A stretch of DNA of 64,000 bases from NCBI GenBank assembly GCA_963801985.1, contig CAWDGV010000006.1, forward strand, positions 62,001 to 126,000, in the 5' to 3' direction. The stretch comes from JABDQZ01 sp963801985. Its GTDB lineage: Bacteria > Pseudomonadota > Gammaproteobacteria > Chromatiales > Chromatiaceae. Both the position numbers and the translations under genes were made by a program. Each line of letters opens with the position of its first letter. The stretch's first letter is position 1. The notes beneath the pieces are model-generated. The model did not search any database and was not told where the DNA came from. It saw only the letters and a list, made by a program, of their open reading frames with translations. This document shows positions 1 through 9,340 of the stretch, piece after piece.

Positions 1-2172
1 CGCCAGCTTGGCCAACTGACGTGCATTGCTGCGACTGAAACTGCGCATGACCCATTTAACTTTCAGCAGGCCGCCCGAACTCATACTCAGGCTGTCGACA
101 CCCAGTCCCAGCATCAGGGGCGTAGCTAACGGGTTACCAGCCAGTTCTCCACAAACACTGACTGGACAGTTCATTTCTCGTGCCGCAGTAACAACCAGTT
201 CTATCGCTTTTAATACTACCGGATGCAAATCATTGTAAATTTCCGCAACACGGGAATTGTTCCGGTCCACTGCCAGCAAATACTGCGTCAGATCATTGGT
301 CCCTATGGAAAGAAAGTCGACACGCCGTACCAGCGCCGGGGCCTGGTAAACCGCTGAAGGCACTTCCACCATGACACCCACATCTGGCATCTGGACTTCA
401 TAGCCTTCCTCTTCCAGCTCATCAAACGCCCGCTGAATCAATAACAGGCTTTCATCCACCTCGTTGACAGTCGAAATCATCGGCAACAGAATCTTCACGT
501 TATGCAGACCAATGGCTGCACGTAGAATTGCACGAATCTGGGTAAGGAAAATCTCCGGATGATCCAGCGACACGCGTATACCACGCCAGCCAAGAAAAGG
601 GTTGGATTCAGAGATAGGAAAGTATGGCAATGGCTTGTCACCACCAATATCGAGGGTTCTTAACACCACCGGGCGCGGATGAAAGGTTTCCAACACATTG
701 CGATAGTTGGCAATCTGCACCTCCTCACCGGGAAAGCGGTCTCGTATCATGAAAGGCAGCTCAGTACGATATAAACCCACTCCGCTGGCTTCCTCCACAC
801 CGATTTCACCAATATCAGAAACCAGGCCGGTATTCAGATTCAACGGAACAGTGACGCCGTCAGTAGTTTCACTGGACAGCCCCTTGAGTTCAGACAGCTC
901 ATCATATAAAGCCCGATCATCGTCGAGCAGACGCCGGTATTCCTCCAGCACGATTGGCTCGGGTGAAAGATAGACACGGCCACGATAACCATCAGCAATA
1001 ATGGTGAGGTTTTCCATACGACCCACCCGCAGGTCTTCCACCCCCATGACAGCCGGGATACCAAAGGCTCGCGCCAGAATTGCCACATGCGAAGAACTAG
1101 AACCCGCGGTCGATACGATTGCTGCCAGTTTTTGCAGCGGAACTTCCGCTAACTGTACCGCGCTGACGTCTTCGCCAACCAGTACGCTGTTTTCCGGATA
1201 TTCAATTTCTACCGGTGCATCTAACTGCAGATGCATAAGAATACGCCGCCCCAGGTCACGTACATCCGAGGCCCTCTCCTGGAGATAGACATCTTCCATG
1301 TCATCAAAGACCCGGGCGTGCTCATCAATACTGATGCGCAGAGCCCCCTGGGACCAGTTTCCCTGCGTGATCAGCTCGATAGTACGCGTGACCAGGGTGT
1401 CTGAGCCCAGCATCATCAGCAAAGCATCAAACAGGGCCTGGTCTTCAGTTGGCAAGGTATCACCCAGACGGGACTTGAGCTGCTTGATATCATCTTCAAC
1501 ACGGGCGACAGCTTCCATAAAGATGGCGATATCCGCTTCGACATTTTGCGTCGGCCGGTCCGGCACCGCGTCCAGATCAGCCATTTTATAGGCCACCACG
1601 ACCTGCCCGATCGCAACACCGGGTGAACCTGGAAGGCCTACGTGAAAACGGTTTTGTAATTCAGTAGTCGGGTGGATTTTATCCAGTTCGCCACTGGATT
1701 CAGCATGTGTGATCGCGCCAGCCAGTTGTGCTGCCAGGGTAAACAGGAAGGTCACCTCATCATCGCCAAATTTGCGTGGTTCCTCCTGGCGCACAACCAG
1801 GATACCCAGCACCTTGCGGTTCTGAATTATCGGCACACCAAGAAAGCCATGGTAACGCTTCTCACCGGTCTCGGTAATAAAGAGGTAACGGGGGTGCAGC
1901 ATGGCATCATCGACGTTAACCGGTTCCGCACGCTCGGCAACCAGGCCGACAAGACCGCGATGCATGGGCAGCTTCACCTTGCCAACCGCATCAGGGTTAA
2001 AGCCTTCTGTAGCCCTGAGAATATGCAGTCGTTTATCAAAATCAGTCAGGTATACCGAGCAGACATCGGCACTAATTGCAGCCTGAACCCGGCTGACAAT
2101 CACGTTCAACGCCGCCACCAGGTTGGGAGCGATATTCACCTCATGAACAATTCGGTGCAACAGACCAAGCAT
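1..2172 (-). CDS. ptsP: Phosphoenolpyruvate-protein phosphotransferase PtsP (EI-Ntr), 3' end beyond window
   Basis: Enzyme I of the nitrogen phosphotransferase system, a cytoplasmic enzyme that passes phosphate from PEP to NPr and on to EIIA-Ntr. About 724 codons are visible and the reading frame is open to the window edge, so the C-terminus is missing. The N-terminus (about residues 1-160) reads as a GAF sensor domain. The phospho-histidine motif SSSSHVAIL puts the active His near residue 362, followed by the PEP-binding barrel with VMVEVPSA and the catalytic-Cys motif PVSVCGELAG. The ATG at 2172 gives the expected GAF start (MLGLLHRIVHEVN) and lies 2 nt after the rppH stop, so the two genes are probably translationally coupled. 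The rppH-ptsP order is conserved in gammaproteobacteria. Confidence 0.95.
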   Translation of the reverse strand, partial: MLGLLHRIVHEVNIAPNLVAALNVIVSRVQAAISADVCSVYLTDFDKRLHILRATEGFNPDAVGKVKLPMHRGLVGLVAERAEPVNVDDAMLHPRYLFITETGEKRYHGFLGVPIIQNRKVLGILVVRQEEPRKFGDDEVTFLFTLAAQLAGAITHAESSGELDKIHPTTELQNRFHVGLPGSPGVAIGQVVVAYKMADLDAVPDRPTQNVEADIAIFMEAVARVEDDIKQLKSRLGDTLPTEDQALFDALLMMLGSDTLVTRTIELITQGNWSQGALRISIDEHARVFDDMEDVYLQERASDVRDLGRRILMHLQLDAPVEIEYPENSVLVGEDVSAVQLAEVPLQKLAAIVSTAGSSSSHVAILARAFGIPAVMGVEDLRVGRMENLTIIADGYRGRVYLSPEPIVLEEYRRLLDDDRALYDELSELKGLSSETTDGVTVPLNLNTGLVSDIGEIGVEEASGVGLYRTELPFMIRDRFPGEEVQIANYRNVLETFHPRPVVLRTLDIGGDKPLPYFPISESNPFLGWRGIRVSLDHPEIFLTQIRAILRAAIGLHNVKILLPMISTVNEVDESLLLIQRAFDELEEEGYEVQMPDVGVMVEVPSAVYQAPALVRRVDFLSIGTNDLTQYLLAVDRNNSRVAEIYNDLHPVVLKAIELVVTAAREMNCPVSVCGELAGNPLATPLMLGLGVDSLSMSSGGLLKVKWVMRSFSRSNARQLAKLA

Positions 2173-2174
2173 AA

Positions 2175-2708
2175 TCAGCGACGATTTCGATAGGGATGAC
2201 GATTTTTAGGGCGATAATGATTAGCTGGCGCACCATCAGGAAACAGCAGCGGTGCCAGTTCTTTCAGTGCACGCGAATACACATTACGCTTAAAAAACAC
2301 GACCTCTTTGACCGGCTGCCAGTAATCAACCCAGCGCCAGCTGTCAAACTCGGGCTTATCAAAACGGTCCAGGCAGAAATCGGATTCCTCGCAACGGACT
2401 TTCAACAGAAACCAGCGCTGTTTCTGCCCTATGCAAAGCGGGCTGCTATGTTTGCGGATAAAACGTTTTGGCAATCGATAACGCAACCAGCTTTTAGTAG
2501 TACCCAATAGCTCGACATGACGCTGATCAAGCCCGACTTCCTCCTTGAGTTCACGAAACATCGCCTGTTCCGGTGTTTCATCTTCATTAATTCCACCCTG
2601 GGGAAATTGCCAGGCATCCTGACCAACACGTCTACCCCAGAATAGTTCGCGCTTGTCATTACACAGAATAATACCTACGTTGGCTCTAAAGCCTTCTGAA
2701 TCAATCAC
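2175..2708 (-). CDS. rppH: RNA pyrophosphohydrolase RppH
   Basis: A Nudix hydrolase that removes pyrophosphate from the 5' end of mRNA and so starts decay by RNase E. The 177-residue protein carries a complete Nudix box, from GGINEDETPEQA to RELKEEVGL, at about residues 38-60. The opening FRANVGIILCN and the WQFPQGG segment are typical of the family. The start codon at 2706-2708 is GTG, preceded by GAAGAAG. It is the first gene of the rppH-ptsP pair and diverges from the HAD phosphatase gene. Confidence 0.95.
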   Translation of the reverse strand: MIDSEGFRANVGIILCNDKRELFWGRRVGQDAWQFPQGGINEDETPEQAMFRELKEEVGLDQRHVELLGTTKSWLRYRLPKRFIRKHSSPLCIGQKQRWFLLKVRCEESDFCLDRFDKPEFDSWRWVDYWQPVKEVVFFKRNVYSRALKELAPLLFPDGAPANHYRPKNRHPYRNRR

Positions 2709-2855
2709 AGAACTTCTTCAATAACTTTTATAAACTGATATTGATTCTTCCATAAAAATCATTTAACTCCAAAATAATTACATACATAAGGTATTGCTAA
2801 TAAAACATTTTCTGTATATTCATCTGTCTAATTTCTGATTTAACGGACCGACCCT

Positions 2856-3512
2856 TTGTCTCTGGCGATTTTTGATCTCGACAACACTTTACTCAGCGGC
2901 GACTCCGATTACCTGTGGGGCGTTTTCCTCGGCGAACAGGGTATTGTTGATGCCGGGTTTTACGAAAAGGAAAATGAGCGCTTTTACCAGGAATACAAGG
3001 ACGGCCGCCTCGACATCATGGAATTCCTGCAGTTTTCGCTGCGGCCTCTGGCAGAAAACGACGTGCAGAGCCTGCTCGCCTGGCGCCGGCAGTTTATCGA
3101 TGAAAAGATACGCCCCATCATTCCGAATGCCTCCCTCGAACTGATCAAACAGCATGAAGCGCGTGGTGATACACTGATGATTATTACCGCAACCAATGCT
3201 TTCGTGACGCAACCTATTGCCCAACTGATGGGAATAACCCACCTGATTGCCACCGACCCGGAAATGATTGACGGCAAATACTCCGGGCGGGTTCAGGGCG
3301 AACCCAGCTTCCAGCATGGAAAAGTAAGACGTCTTGAGCACTGGCTGGCTGCAAACAATGAAACACTGGCCGACAGCTATTTTTACAGCGACTCGCACAA
3401 TGACATCCCGCTACTGGACATTGTTGATCACCCGGTGGCAGTTGACCCTGACGATATATTACGCAAACATGCCACTGAAAATCAGTGGCCGATTATCAGC
3501 CTGCGTAAATAA
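2856..3512 (+). CDS. HAD-superfamily IB phosphatase (SerB-like)
   Basis: A 218-residue cytoplasmic HAD hydrolase. Motif I is FDLDNTL at the extreme N-terminus, which supplies the nucleophilic and acid/base aspartates. Motif II is IITAT near residue 110. Motif III with the metal-binding acidic residues is YSDSHNDIPLL near residue 178. The family includes phosphoserine-phosphatase-like enzymes, but the substrate cannot be read from the sequence. The start at 2856 is TTG. No upstream ATG is available and motif I must be close to the N-terminus. A HAD-IB gene divergent from rppH-ptsP is also seen in related bacteria. Confidence 0.85.
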   Translation: MSLAIFDLDNTLLSGDSDYLWGVFLGEQGIVDAGFYEKENERFYQEYKDGRLDIMEFLQFSLRPLAENDVQSLLAWRRQFIDEKIRPIIPNASLELIKQHEARGDTLMIITATNAFVTQPIAQLMGITHLIATDPEMIDGKYSGRVQGEPSFQHGKVRRLEHWLAANNETLADSYFYSDSHNDIPLLDIVDHPVAVDPDDILRKHATENQWPIISLRK

Positions 3513-3521
3513 CAACTTCCA

Positions 3522-4229
3522 ATGTCCTGCAAACTTGAAATAAATAATCTGCAATTTCGTTATGAAAAAAAACCGGTCATCTCGGGTTTGTCTCTCAGCA
3601 CATCACAAACAGGTATTATTGGCTTACTGGGACTCAATGGTGAGGGCAAATCAACCTTACTGAAAATCATTGCCGGCATTCTGCCAGTCGAAGGGGACAG
3701 TATTTCCTGTACAACGACTAAAAGCAACTCGCTTAACCCGGTTGGCTTCCTGCCTGAACGCCCACTGTTTTATCCTGAATTAAGCATTACGGAAAACATT
3801 CGCTTTGCTGCAAAAATACAAGGCGCCACGGCATCCTCAATCGAAGAGCAGGTTAATCATGCGCTACAAATCTGCCAGTTAAGTGAACGCAAAAACCAGC
3901 TTGCCGGCAACCTTTCAAAAGGTTTTCAGCAACGCCTTGGATTAGCCATGGCATTAGTGCATCAGCCACAACTCCTGCTACTGGACGAACCGACTGACGG
4001 CCTTGACCCCCGCCAAATTGGCGAGACACATGAATTGATTCGATCACTGGCCACACAAAGTACGGTGATCATCTCCAGTCACCGGCTGGATGAAATCAGC
4101 CAACTCTGTGACCGACTGCTGATTCTGCACCAGGGAAAACTGGTTCACGACGCGAACATCTGCGACCAGTCTGAACGTGACAACCTGGCAGAGCTGTTTC
4201 AGAAAATTATCAGCGAGGCCAGGACATGA
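3522..4229 (+). CDS. ABC transporter ATP-binding protein (GldA-like)
   Basis: A 235-residue ABC ATPase. It has Walker A GLNGEGKST (near residue 37), signature LSKGFQQR (near 130), Walker B LLLLDEPTDGLDP and the switch His in SSHRLDE. The LSKG variant of the signature and the GLDP D-loop are typical of ABC-2 exporters such as the GldA/CcmA type. It starts 9 nt after the HAD gene and overlaps the permease gene by 4 nt (ATGA), so they form one translationally coupled operon. The substrate is unknown. Confidence 0.9.
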   Translation: MSCKLEINNLQFRYEKKPVISGLSLSTSQTGIIGLLGLNGEGKSTLLKIIAGILPVEGDSISCTTTKSNSLNPVGFLPERPLFYPELSITENIRFAAKIQGATASSIEEQVNHALQICQLSERKNQLAGNLSKGFQQRLGLAMALVHQPQLLLLDEPTDGLDPRQIGETHELIRSLATQSTVIISSHRLDEISQLCDRLLILHQGKLVHDANICDQSERDNLAELFQKIISEART

Positions 4230-6280
4230 TACTGCCGTTGTTGAAAAATGAACTCAAACGCCTGTTCGTCACACCGCTTGCATGGGTCATTCTGGGTATT
4301 GGTCAGCTAATCATTGCCTGGGTGTTTTTTACCGAACTGGAAGTCTATGAAACCATCCAGTCGCACCTGGCCGCGACCGAAAGCCCGCTGGGCATTACCG
4401 CTCTGGTACTGGTACCAGCCATGCTTAATGGCCTGAACATCATCATGCTGATCACTCCCCTGCTGACCATGCGAAGCATTGCCGGCGAAAGACAAAACCA
4501 GCGCTTTAATCTACTGCTGGCTTCACCGGCAACTGCCGGACAGATTCTGACTGCCAAGTTCCTGGCAATTTTTTCACTGCTGGGCCTTTTCTGGTTACTC
4601 AACCTGTTTCAGGCAATAGCACTGAACTTTGGCACCCAGCCCGACCACGGTAAATTATTATTAACCTGGCTGGCCGGTTTATTCGTCATTGCCACTTACA
4701 TCTCGGTCGGCCTGTGGTTATCAAGCCTTACACGCCATCCTGTCATAGCCGCGATTTCAACCTACGGCATGCTTATCTTTCTGCGTATCAGCGGCAGTGC
4801 CGACCAGACGGGTTTTCTTGACTGGTTTGCTCTCACCCAGCATCTGCAGGCAGCCCGACACGGCCTGTTTAACAGCAGTGATCTGATTTATTTTCTTCTC
4901 TTAATCGGATTGTTTCTGATCCTGGCATGGACCCGCCTGCTACAATTCAGGTCGTTACAATCCCGGGGCGCTGCGCGGCTGACTGTCATCCTGTTACTAC
5001 TGGCTGTCAGCCTGTCCTGGCCGGTTCTACAAAAGTACCAGTACAGCCACGACTTCTCCCACAGTCAGCAAAACACACTCTCAGTTGCCACGCAGGAGTT
5101 ACTCCAGGAACTCGATCAACCCTTAAGCATGACAGTCTATGTCAGTAATAACCCGGTATTAAAAAAACAGATCACGCACGTGCTTTCCCGCTTCAAGCGT
5201 TCTCTGCCAGACTTGGTTATCCAGTACATTGACCCGCAACAACAGCCGCAAGCCGCCCGCGTCCTTGGCATCACCCGTAACGGCGAAATACTGGTTCGTT
5301 ATAACGAAAGGCAGCAGCTGGTTAAAAAGCTCGATGAAGCTGAAATCAGCAAAACCATCATGCATCTTTCCCAGCGCAACCAGGGATGGATTCTCAACCT
5401 GCAGGGGCACGACGAAATGGACCTGCTGGGCAATGGTCTTTATGGCGCTGCAACACTGTCAAAAAACCTGCAGGCAAGAGGCTACCAGGTGCGTAACTAC
5501 AACCTGAGCCAGTTTGGCCAGTTACCGGTAAATACCGACCTGATTATCATTGGTGGCGCCAAAGGCGCACTCACCGAGATAGAAAAAATCGCATTGAATT
5601 CTTATCTTGAAAAAGGTGGCAACCTGTTATGGCTTGCCGATCCCGGTACCGACATGAAAACCACGGGGCTGGAGGCATTGCCCGCTATCAACTGGTTACC
5701 GGGGGTTATTGTGGATGCCACCGCTGCAAAACTAAAACTTGCCACGCCAGACAATGCCGTTATTACCAACTACCCGGAACATGCCGTAATCGCTGACATC
5801 AGTCAGCATACGCTATTCCCACAGGCAACTGCCCTGGAAGTTATACCCAACAGTAACTGGCAACAGGTACTGAAACTGCAAACCGGTTCATTAAGCTGGA
5901 ACGAAACCGGCAGCCTGAAAGGAGAAATTGACCGGGACCCTTTATTGTTTGAACAACAGGGACCATTAACGGTAGCCACCCTGTTACAACGGAGCGTGAA
6001 TGAGCGTACGCAAAAGATAGCTTTTTTTGGCGACAGTGATTTCCTGCGCAACCAGATGCTGGGACAGGGTGACAACCTGCAACTGACATTAAACCTGTTC
6101 TACTGGCTGACACATAGTGACAACGCTGCTGACAAAACCATCATCAGACCCCTCGACCAGACTGTCGAATTAACAAACACAGGGCGCGCCATCTTTGGCA
6201 TTTTCTTTTTATTCCTGTTACCGCTTATTTTCATTGTCAGTGGATTCATCATTCCCTGGCAGCGTAAACGTCGACAATGA
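4226..6280 (+). CDS. ABC-2 permease fused to GldG-type auxiliary domain
   Basis: A 684-residue inner-membrane protein. The first ~245 residues contain about six hydrophobic segments of an ABC-2 permease, including the conserved region ending in SIAGERQNQRFNLLLASP (GldF-like). After another membrane segment (about residues 250-265) comes a long soluble region with SLSWPVLQKYQYSHDFSHSQ and a Rossmann-like IIIGGAKGALTEIEK. That region resembles GldG and the ABC-associated IFT52-like family. One membrane helix lies near residues 650-672, followed by a basic tail. GldF and GldG are often separate proteins and are joined here. Such modules also occur in bacteria that do not glide, so the name says nothing about motility. 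Confidence 0.85.
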   Translation: MILPLLKNELKRLFVTPLAWVILGIGQLIIAWVFFTELEVYETIQSHLAATESPLGITALVLVPAMLNGLNIIMLITPLLTMRSIAGERQNQRFNLLLASPATAGQILTAKFLAIFSLLGLFWLLNLFQAIALNFGTQPDHGKLLLTWLAGLFVIATYISVGLWLSSLTRHPVIAAISTYGMLIFLRISGSADQTGFLDWFALTQHLQAARHGLFNSSDLIYFLLLIGLFLILAWTRLLQFRSLQSRGAARLTVILLLLAVSLSWPVLQKYQYSHDFSHSQQNTLSVATQELLQELDQPLSMTVYVSNNPVLKKQITHVLSRFKRSLPDLVIQYIDPQQQPQAARVLGITRNGEILVRYNERQQLVKKLDEAEISKTIMHLSQRNQGWILNLQGHDEMDLLGNGLYGAATLSKNLQARGYQVRNYNLSQFGQLPVNTDLIIIGGAKGALTEIEKIALNSYLEKGGNLLWLADPGTDMKTTGLEALPAINWLPGVIVDATAAKLKLATPDNAVITNYPEHAVIADISQHTLFPQATALEVIPNSNWQQVLKLQTGSLSWNETGSLKGEIDRDPLLFEQQGPLTVATLLQRSVNERTQKIAFFGDSDFLRNQMLGQGDNLQLTLNLFYWLTHSDNAADKTIIRPLDQTVELTNTGRAIFGIFFLFLLPLIFIVSGFIIPWQRKRRQ

Positions 6281-6762
6281 AAGCCATCCATAAAATCAAC
6301 ATCGGCCTGGGCTTGCTGGTACTGGTTCTGCTCACACTCAACCTGCAACAGGACAAATCGGAGTATCAGCCCTTAACAGATTACAAGACCGATTCCATCA
6401 CCATGATCTCGGTAAAAAATGATCAACGTACAATCCGGTTTAACAAAAAGAATGACATCTGGTTAATCGATTCATTTCCCGGCAAGCCCGTTAAGCAGGC
6501 CGCAATTCACAAGCTGCTTGGCATTCTGCAAACCCACAGTTATCGTCAATTCGAAAATACGGACAGTAACCGCACCAGCTATGGAATTGAACCGTCCGAC
6601 AAGCAGATTGTTCTGGACAATACCGTTATCCGCTTTGGCTCAATTGAACCGACCGAGCAACTGCGTTATGTCCTGGTTAATAACAAGGTACACCTGATCA
6701 CCGACCTGTACCTGCAATTTTTACTGGCCGATGAAAAATTTTTCACTGCTTCAGATAATTAA
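6277..6762 (+). CDS. DUF4340-like membrane-anchored protein
   Basis: A 161-residue protein with an N-terminal membrane anchor (INIGLGLLVLVLLTLNL) followed by a soluble domain expected in the periplasm. The segments TDSITMISVKNDQRTIRF, WLIDSFPGKPVKQ and YGIEPSDKQIVLDN fit the start of the DUF4340 family, whose members are usually longer (300 or more residues), so this is a short version. It overlaps the GldFG fusion gene by 4 nt. The linkage of ATPase, GldFG and DUF4340 is recurrent, which implies the protein is part of the transporter complex. The function is unknown. Confidence 0.75.
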   Translation: MKAIHKINIGLGLLVLVLLTLNLQQDKSEYQPLTDYKTDSITMISVKNDQRTIRFNKKNDIWLIDSFPGKPVKQAAIHKLLGILQTHSYRQFENTDSNRTSYGIEPSDKQIVLDNTVIRFGSIEPTEQLRYVLVNNKVHLITDLYLQFLLADEKFFTASDN

Positions 6763-6767
6763 ACGCC

Positions 6768-7580
6768 ATGCCTGAATTACCTGAAGTTGAAACAACCTGT
6801 CGTGGTATTGCACCGCATATTCAGCAACAGACAGTTACCGACGTTATCGTCCGGCAACCTCAACTTCGCTGGCCCATTCCAGGTTCATTGGCTGAAATTC
6901 TCACCGGCAGCAAAATTGAAAACATCAAACGCCGCGGCAAGTACCTGTTACTGGAAACCGTCCATGGCACTTTAATCCTGCACCTGGGCATGTCCGGCAG
7001 CCTGCGTTTTTTACCCAGTCAAACACCTGCCGGAGCACATGACCACTTTGACCTGGTGTTTGGCACGCACTGTCTGCGATTGCGAGACCCGCGACGTTTT
7101 GGCGCCGTGTTATGGACAGACCAGGACATCAGGCAACACAAGCTCATCCAATCACTTGGGCCTGAACCACTGAGTGATAAATTCAGTACAGACTACCTTT
7201 ACAACAAGAGTAGAAATCGCAACGTTGCAATAAAAAACCTGATCATGAATTCGCACATTGTCGTCGGTGTTGGCAACATCTATGCGAGCGAATCTTTATT
7301 CATGGCAGGTATACACCCAAAACGCAAAGCCGGGAAGATCTCAAGAAAGCGTTATGAAAGACTGGTTAATGCCATCAAAACCGTGTTGGAAAAATCGATC
7401 CAACAGGGCGGCACTACCTTGAAAGACTTTTCCAATGAAGACGGCAAGCCCGGTTATTTTGCCCAACAGCTGCAGGTCTATGGTCGCAAGGGAGAAGCCT
7501 GTTATCGCTGTGATGCACCCATTCAGCAGATCTCTATCGGCCAGCGTTCAACCTTTTACTGCCCGCATTGCCAGACATAA
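6768..7580 (+). CDS. mutM: Formamidopyrimidine-DNA glycosylase MutM (Fpg)
   Basis: A bifunctional DNA glycosylase/AP lyase that removes 8-oxoguanine and formamidopyrimidines. The 270-residue protein begins MPELPEVETT, giving the catalytic N-terminal proline and Glu after removal of Met. It carries the MSGSLR region, the helix-two-turn-helix sequence VVGVGNIYASESLF (about residue 165) and a C-terminal zinc finger CYRC...CPHC. The ATG at 6768 is fixed by the catalytic Pro. It starts 5 nt after the DUF4340 gene, so it may be co-transcribed with the transporter operon. Confidence 0.97.
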   Translation: MPELPEVETTCRGIAPHIQQQTVTDVIVRQPQLRWPIPGSLAEILTGSKIENIKRRGKYLLLETVHGTLILHLGMSGSLRFLPSQTPAGAHDHFDLVFGTHCLRLRDPRRFGAVLWTDQDIRQHKLIQSLGPEPLSDKFSTDYLYNKSRNRNVAIKNLIMNSHIVVGVGNIYASESLFMAGIHPKRKAGKISRKRYERLVNAIKTVLEKSIQQGGTTLKDFSNEDGKPGYFAQQLQVYGRKGEACYRCDAPIQQISIGQRSTFYCPHCQT

Positions 7581-7642
7581 TTACACATCGCCGGGCTAAA
7601 AAATTTTAAATAATCAATTGACCAGAAAAACCGCTTGGGAGT

Positions 7643-7682
7643 AAAACTAGCTCGCTAGCTGTAAGTTTGGAACAATTTCCAA
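7643..7682. promoter_or_regulatory. Two small dyads upstream of the methyltransferase gene
   Basis: In the 148-bp gap after mutM there are two adjacent perfect dyads, CTAGC-TC-GCTAG (7647-7658) and TTGGAA-CAAT-TTCCAA (7667-7682). They lie 47-80 nt before the methyltransferase start. They could be operator half-sites or short RNA hairpins. I see no T-run after either, so they do not look like terminators. Confidence 0.3.
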
Positions 7683-7728
7683 TTTATTGGTTTATTGAAT
7701 TTACGCATTCTTTTCCGGAAATCTACTA

Positions 7729-9285
7729 ATGAATATCGCAGACAGTTACGACGCGATTCCCTACGAATCAACCCCCTTTGCAGACACCCATCCAGGTCAC
7801 CTCGCCTGCCTGGCGCGCCTGCATGGTATCGAGGCAGCTCCACCGACCAGCTGCCGCGTCCTCGAACTTGGATGCGCCTCCGGTGGAAACCTTCTTCCAA
7901 TGGCAGCACGTTTACCAAACAGCGAGTTTCTGGGTATTGAACTATCCCCTGAACAGGCCGAGGAAGGGGCCCAACGAATTCTGGAGCTGGACCTGAAAAA
8001 TTGCGAAATTCGCCAGGCCAACCTGCTTGATATGCAGGATGAAGGAGTGCGTTTCGATTACATCATTACCCATGGAGTCTACTCATGGTCTCCCCCGGAA
8101 GTGCGCTCACGCATTCTCGAGTTGTCCGGGCAATTACTCAGTGAGCATGGTATCGCCTATGTCAGTTACAACAGCCTGCCCGGCTGGCGAATGCGCGGCA
8201 TGTTACGAGACATGCTGATGTATCACGTACGTGACCTGGAATCCCCCGGTGACAGGCTGGCAGCCGCATGGGACTACCTGTTTTTCCTGGAAGCCGGCCT
8301 ATCCGAACTGGATGCCGCCCACGTTGAGTACCTCAAGGTCGAGATTGACCGCATACGCACAGCTCATCCCAGCTACCTGTATCACGAGTACCTTGAGAAC
8401 TACAACGACCCGGTAATGTTGCGAGATTTTATCAACTCAGCTAGGGATTACGGACTGGATTATGTCTGTGATATTGAACTGGGATTACAGTTCCCTTCCT
8501 ATCTTGGAGAACGCGCAGAAGAGATGCTGGATAGCATCAGTGATCCTATTGAACGCTGGCAACAGATGGACTTTCTGCTCAATCGTAATTTTCATCAGAG
8601 CCTGCTATGTCATAACACGCTACAACCATTGAGGTCGCCAGACCTGGACCAACTTCGCGAGTTTGCCTGGATTGCAGATCTCAGCCCACCACGCAAACTT
8701 GACCTGCGACGCAACAAGAGCCAGCCTTACACTAACCCGCAAGGTGAAAAAATTAATATTGAACATCCGCTGAGCAAGGCTGGCATGGCCTTGCTGAACA
8801 ATCATTTTCCGGCACCCATGTCCTATACAGACCTGTTGACCCAGTCGTCGCAGCGGCTACACGGAAATGGCGGTGGCGATTTTGCCGAGCAGGAAGATGC
8901 CTTTCTCAGCGAACTGTTTACTCTTTATGCACTGGGCATTATTCAGGCGCGCCCCGCCGACATGGTCGAGCAATCAAGCGAGCTTTCCCAGTGGCAAATG
9001 GACGCCGTGGCCCGGCTTGGAGTGATGCGCGGCGATACTCATATTCCCACCCGGCACCATGCCAGCCTGAGCCTGGATCCGTTTTCGTCACGCCTGGTGT
9101 TTTACCTTGATGGACTAGCGGATCGGGATTCGCTGTTTCAGCAGCTGTTGGCTGATTTCCAGCCTGGCGGTGTATTGAGCGACCTGGCAGCCCCTGATAC
9201 ACCGCCAGATAAACTGGCTTCCCAGCTTGAAAACAACATGAATCGCCTGCTGGCACTGTTCCAGCGACACGGCGTACTAGGGTAA
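7729..9285 (+). CDS. SAM-dependent methyltransferase with C-terminal regulatory domain (PKMT-like)
   Basis: A 518-residue cytoplasmic methyltransferase. The class I SAM-binding motif VLELGCASGGNLLPMA is near residue 42, with an acidic end of strand 2 at FLGIELS. FDYIITHGVYSW follows near residue 104. The second half has the helical layout of the methyltransferase regulatory domain found in bacterial protein-lysine methyltransferases, including the rickettsial enzymes that modify an outer-membrane protein. The substrate here is unknown. The ATG at 7729 is preceded by GGAAATCTACTA. It appears to be a single-gene unit converging with ggt. Confidence 0.8.
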   Translation: MNIADSYDAIPYESTPFADTHPGHLACLARLHGIEAAPPTSCRVLELGCASGGNLLPMAARLPNSEFLGIELSPEQAEEGAQRILELDLKNCEIRQANLLDMQDEGVRFDYIITHGVYSWSPPEVRSRILELSGQLLSEHGIAYVSYNSLPGWRMRGMLRDMLMYHVRDLESPGDRLAAAWDYLFFLEAGLSELDAAHVEYLKVEIDRIRTAHPSYLYHEYLENYNDPVMLRDFINSARDYGLDYVCDIELGLQFPSYLGERAEEMLDSISDPIERWQQMDFLLNRNFHQSLLCHNTLQPLRSPDLDQLREFAWIADLSPPRKLDLRRNKSQPYTNPQGEKINIEHPLSKAGMALLNNHFPAPMSYTDLLTQSSQRLHGNGGGDFAEQEDAFLSELFTLYALGIIQARPADMVEQSSELSQWQMDAVARLGVMRGDTHIPTRHHASLSLDPFSSRLVFYLDGLADRDSLFQQLLADFQPGGVLSDLAAPDTPPDKLASQLENNMNRLLALFQRHGVLG

Positions 9286-9340
9286 ACGCGGGCAAAAGCC
9301 TATTTGCTGATAGCTGGTTTTCCAGGAAATTGATAAAAAT

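Noticed and set aside
1672..2193. A 173-codon plus-strand frame within ptsP
   Set aside because: Antisense to the GAF domain coding sequence of ptsP, whose own frame is continuous across it.
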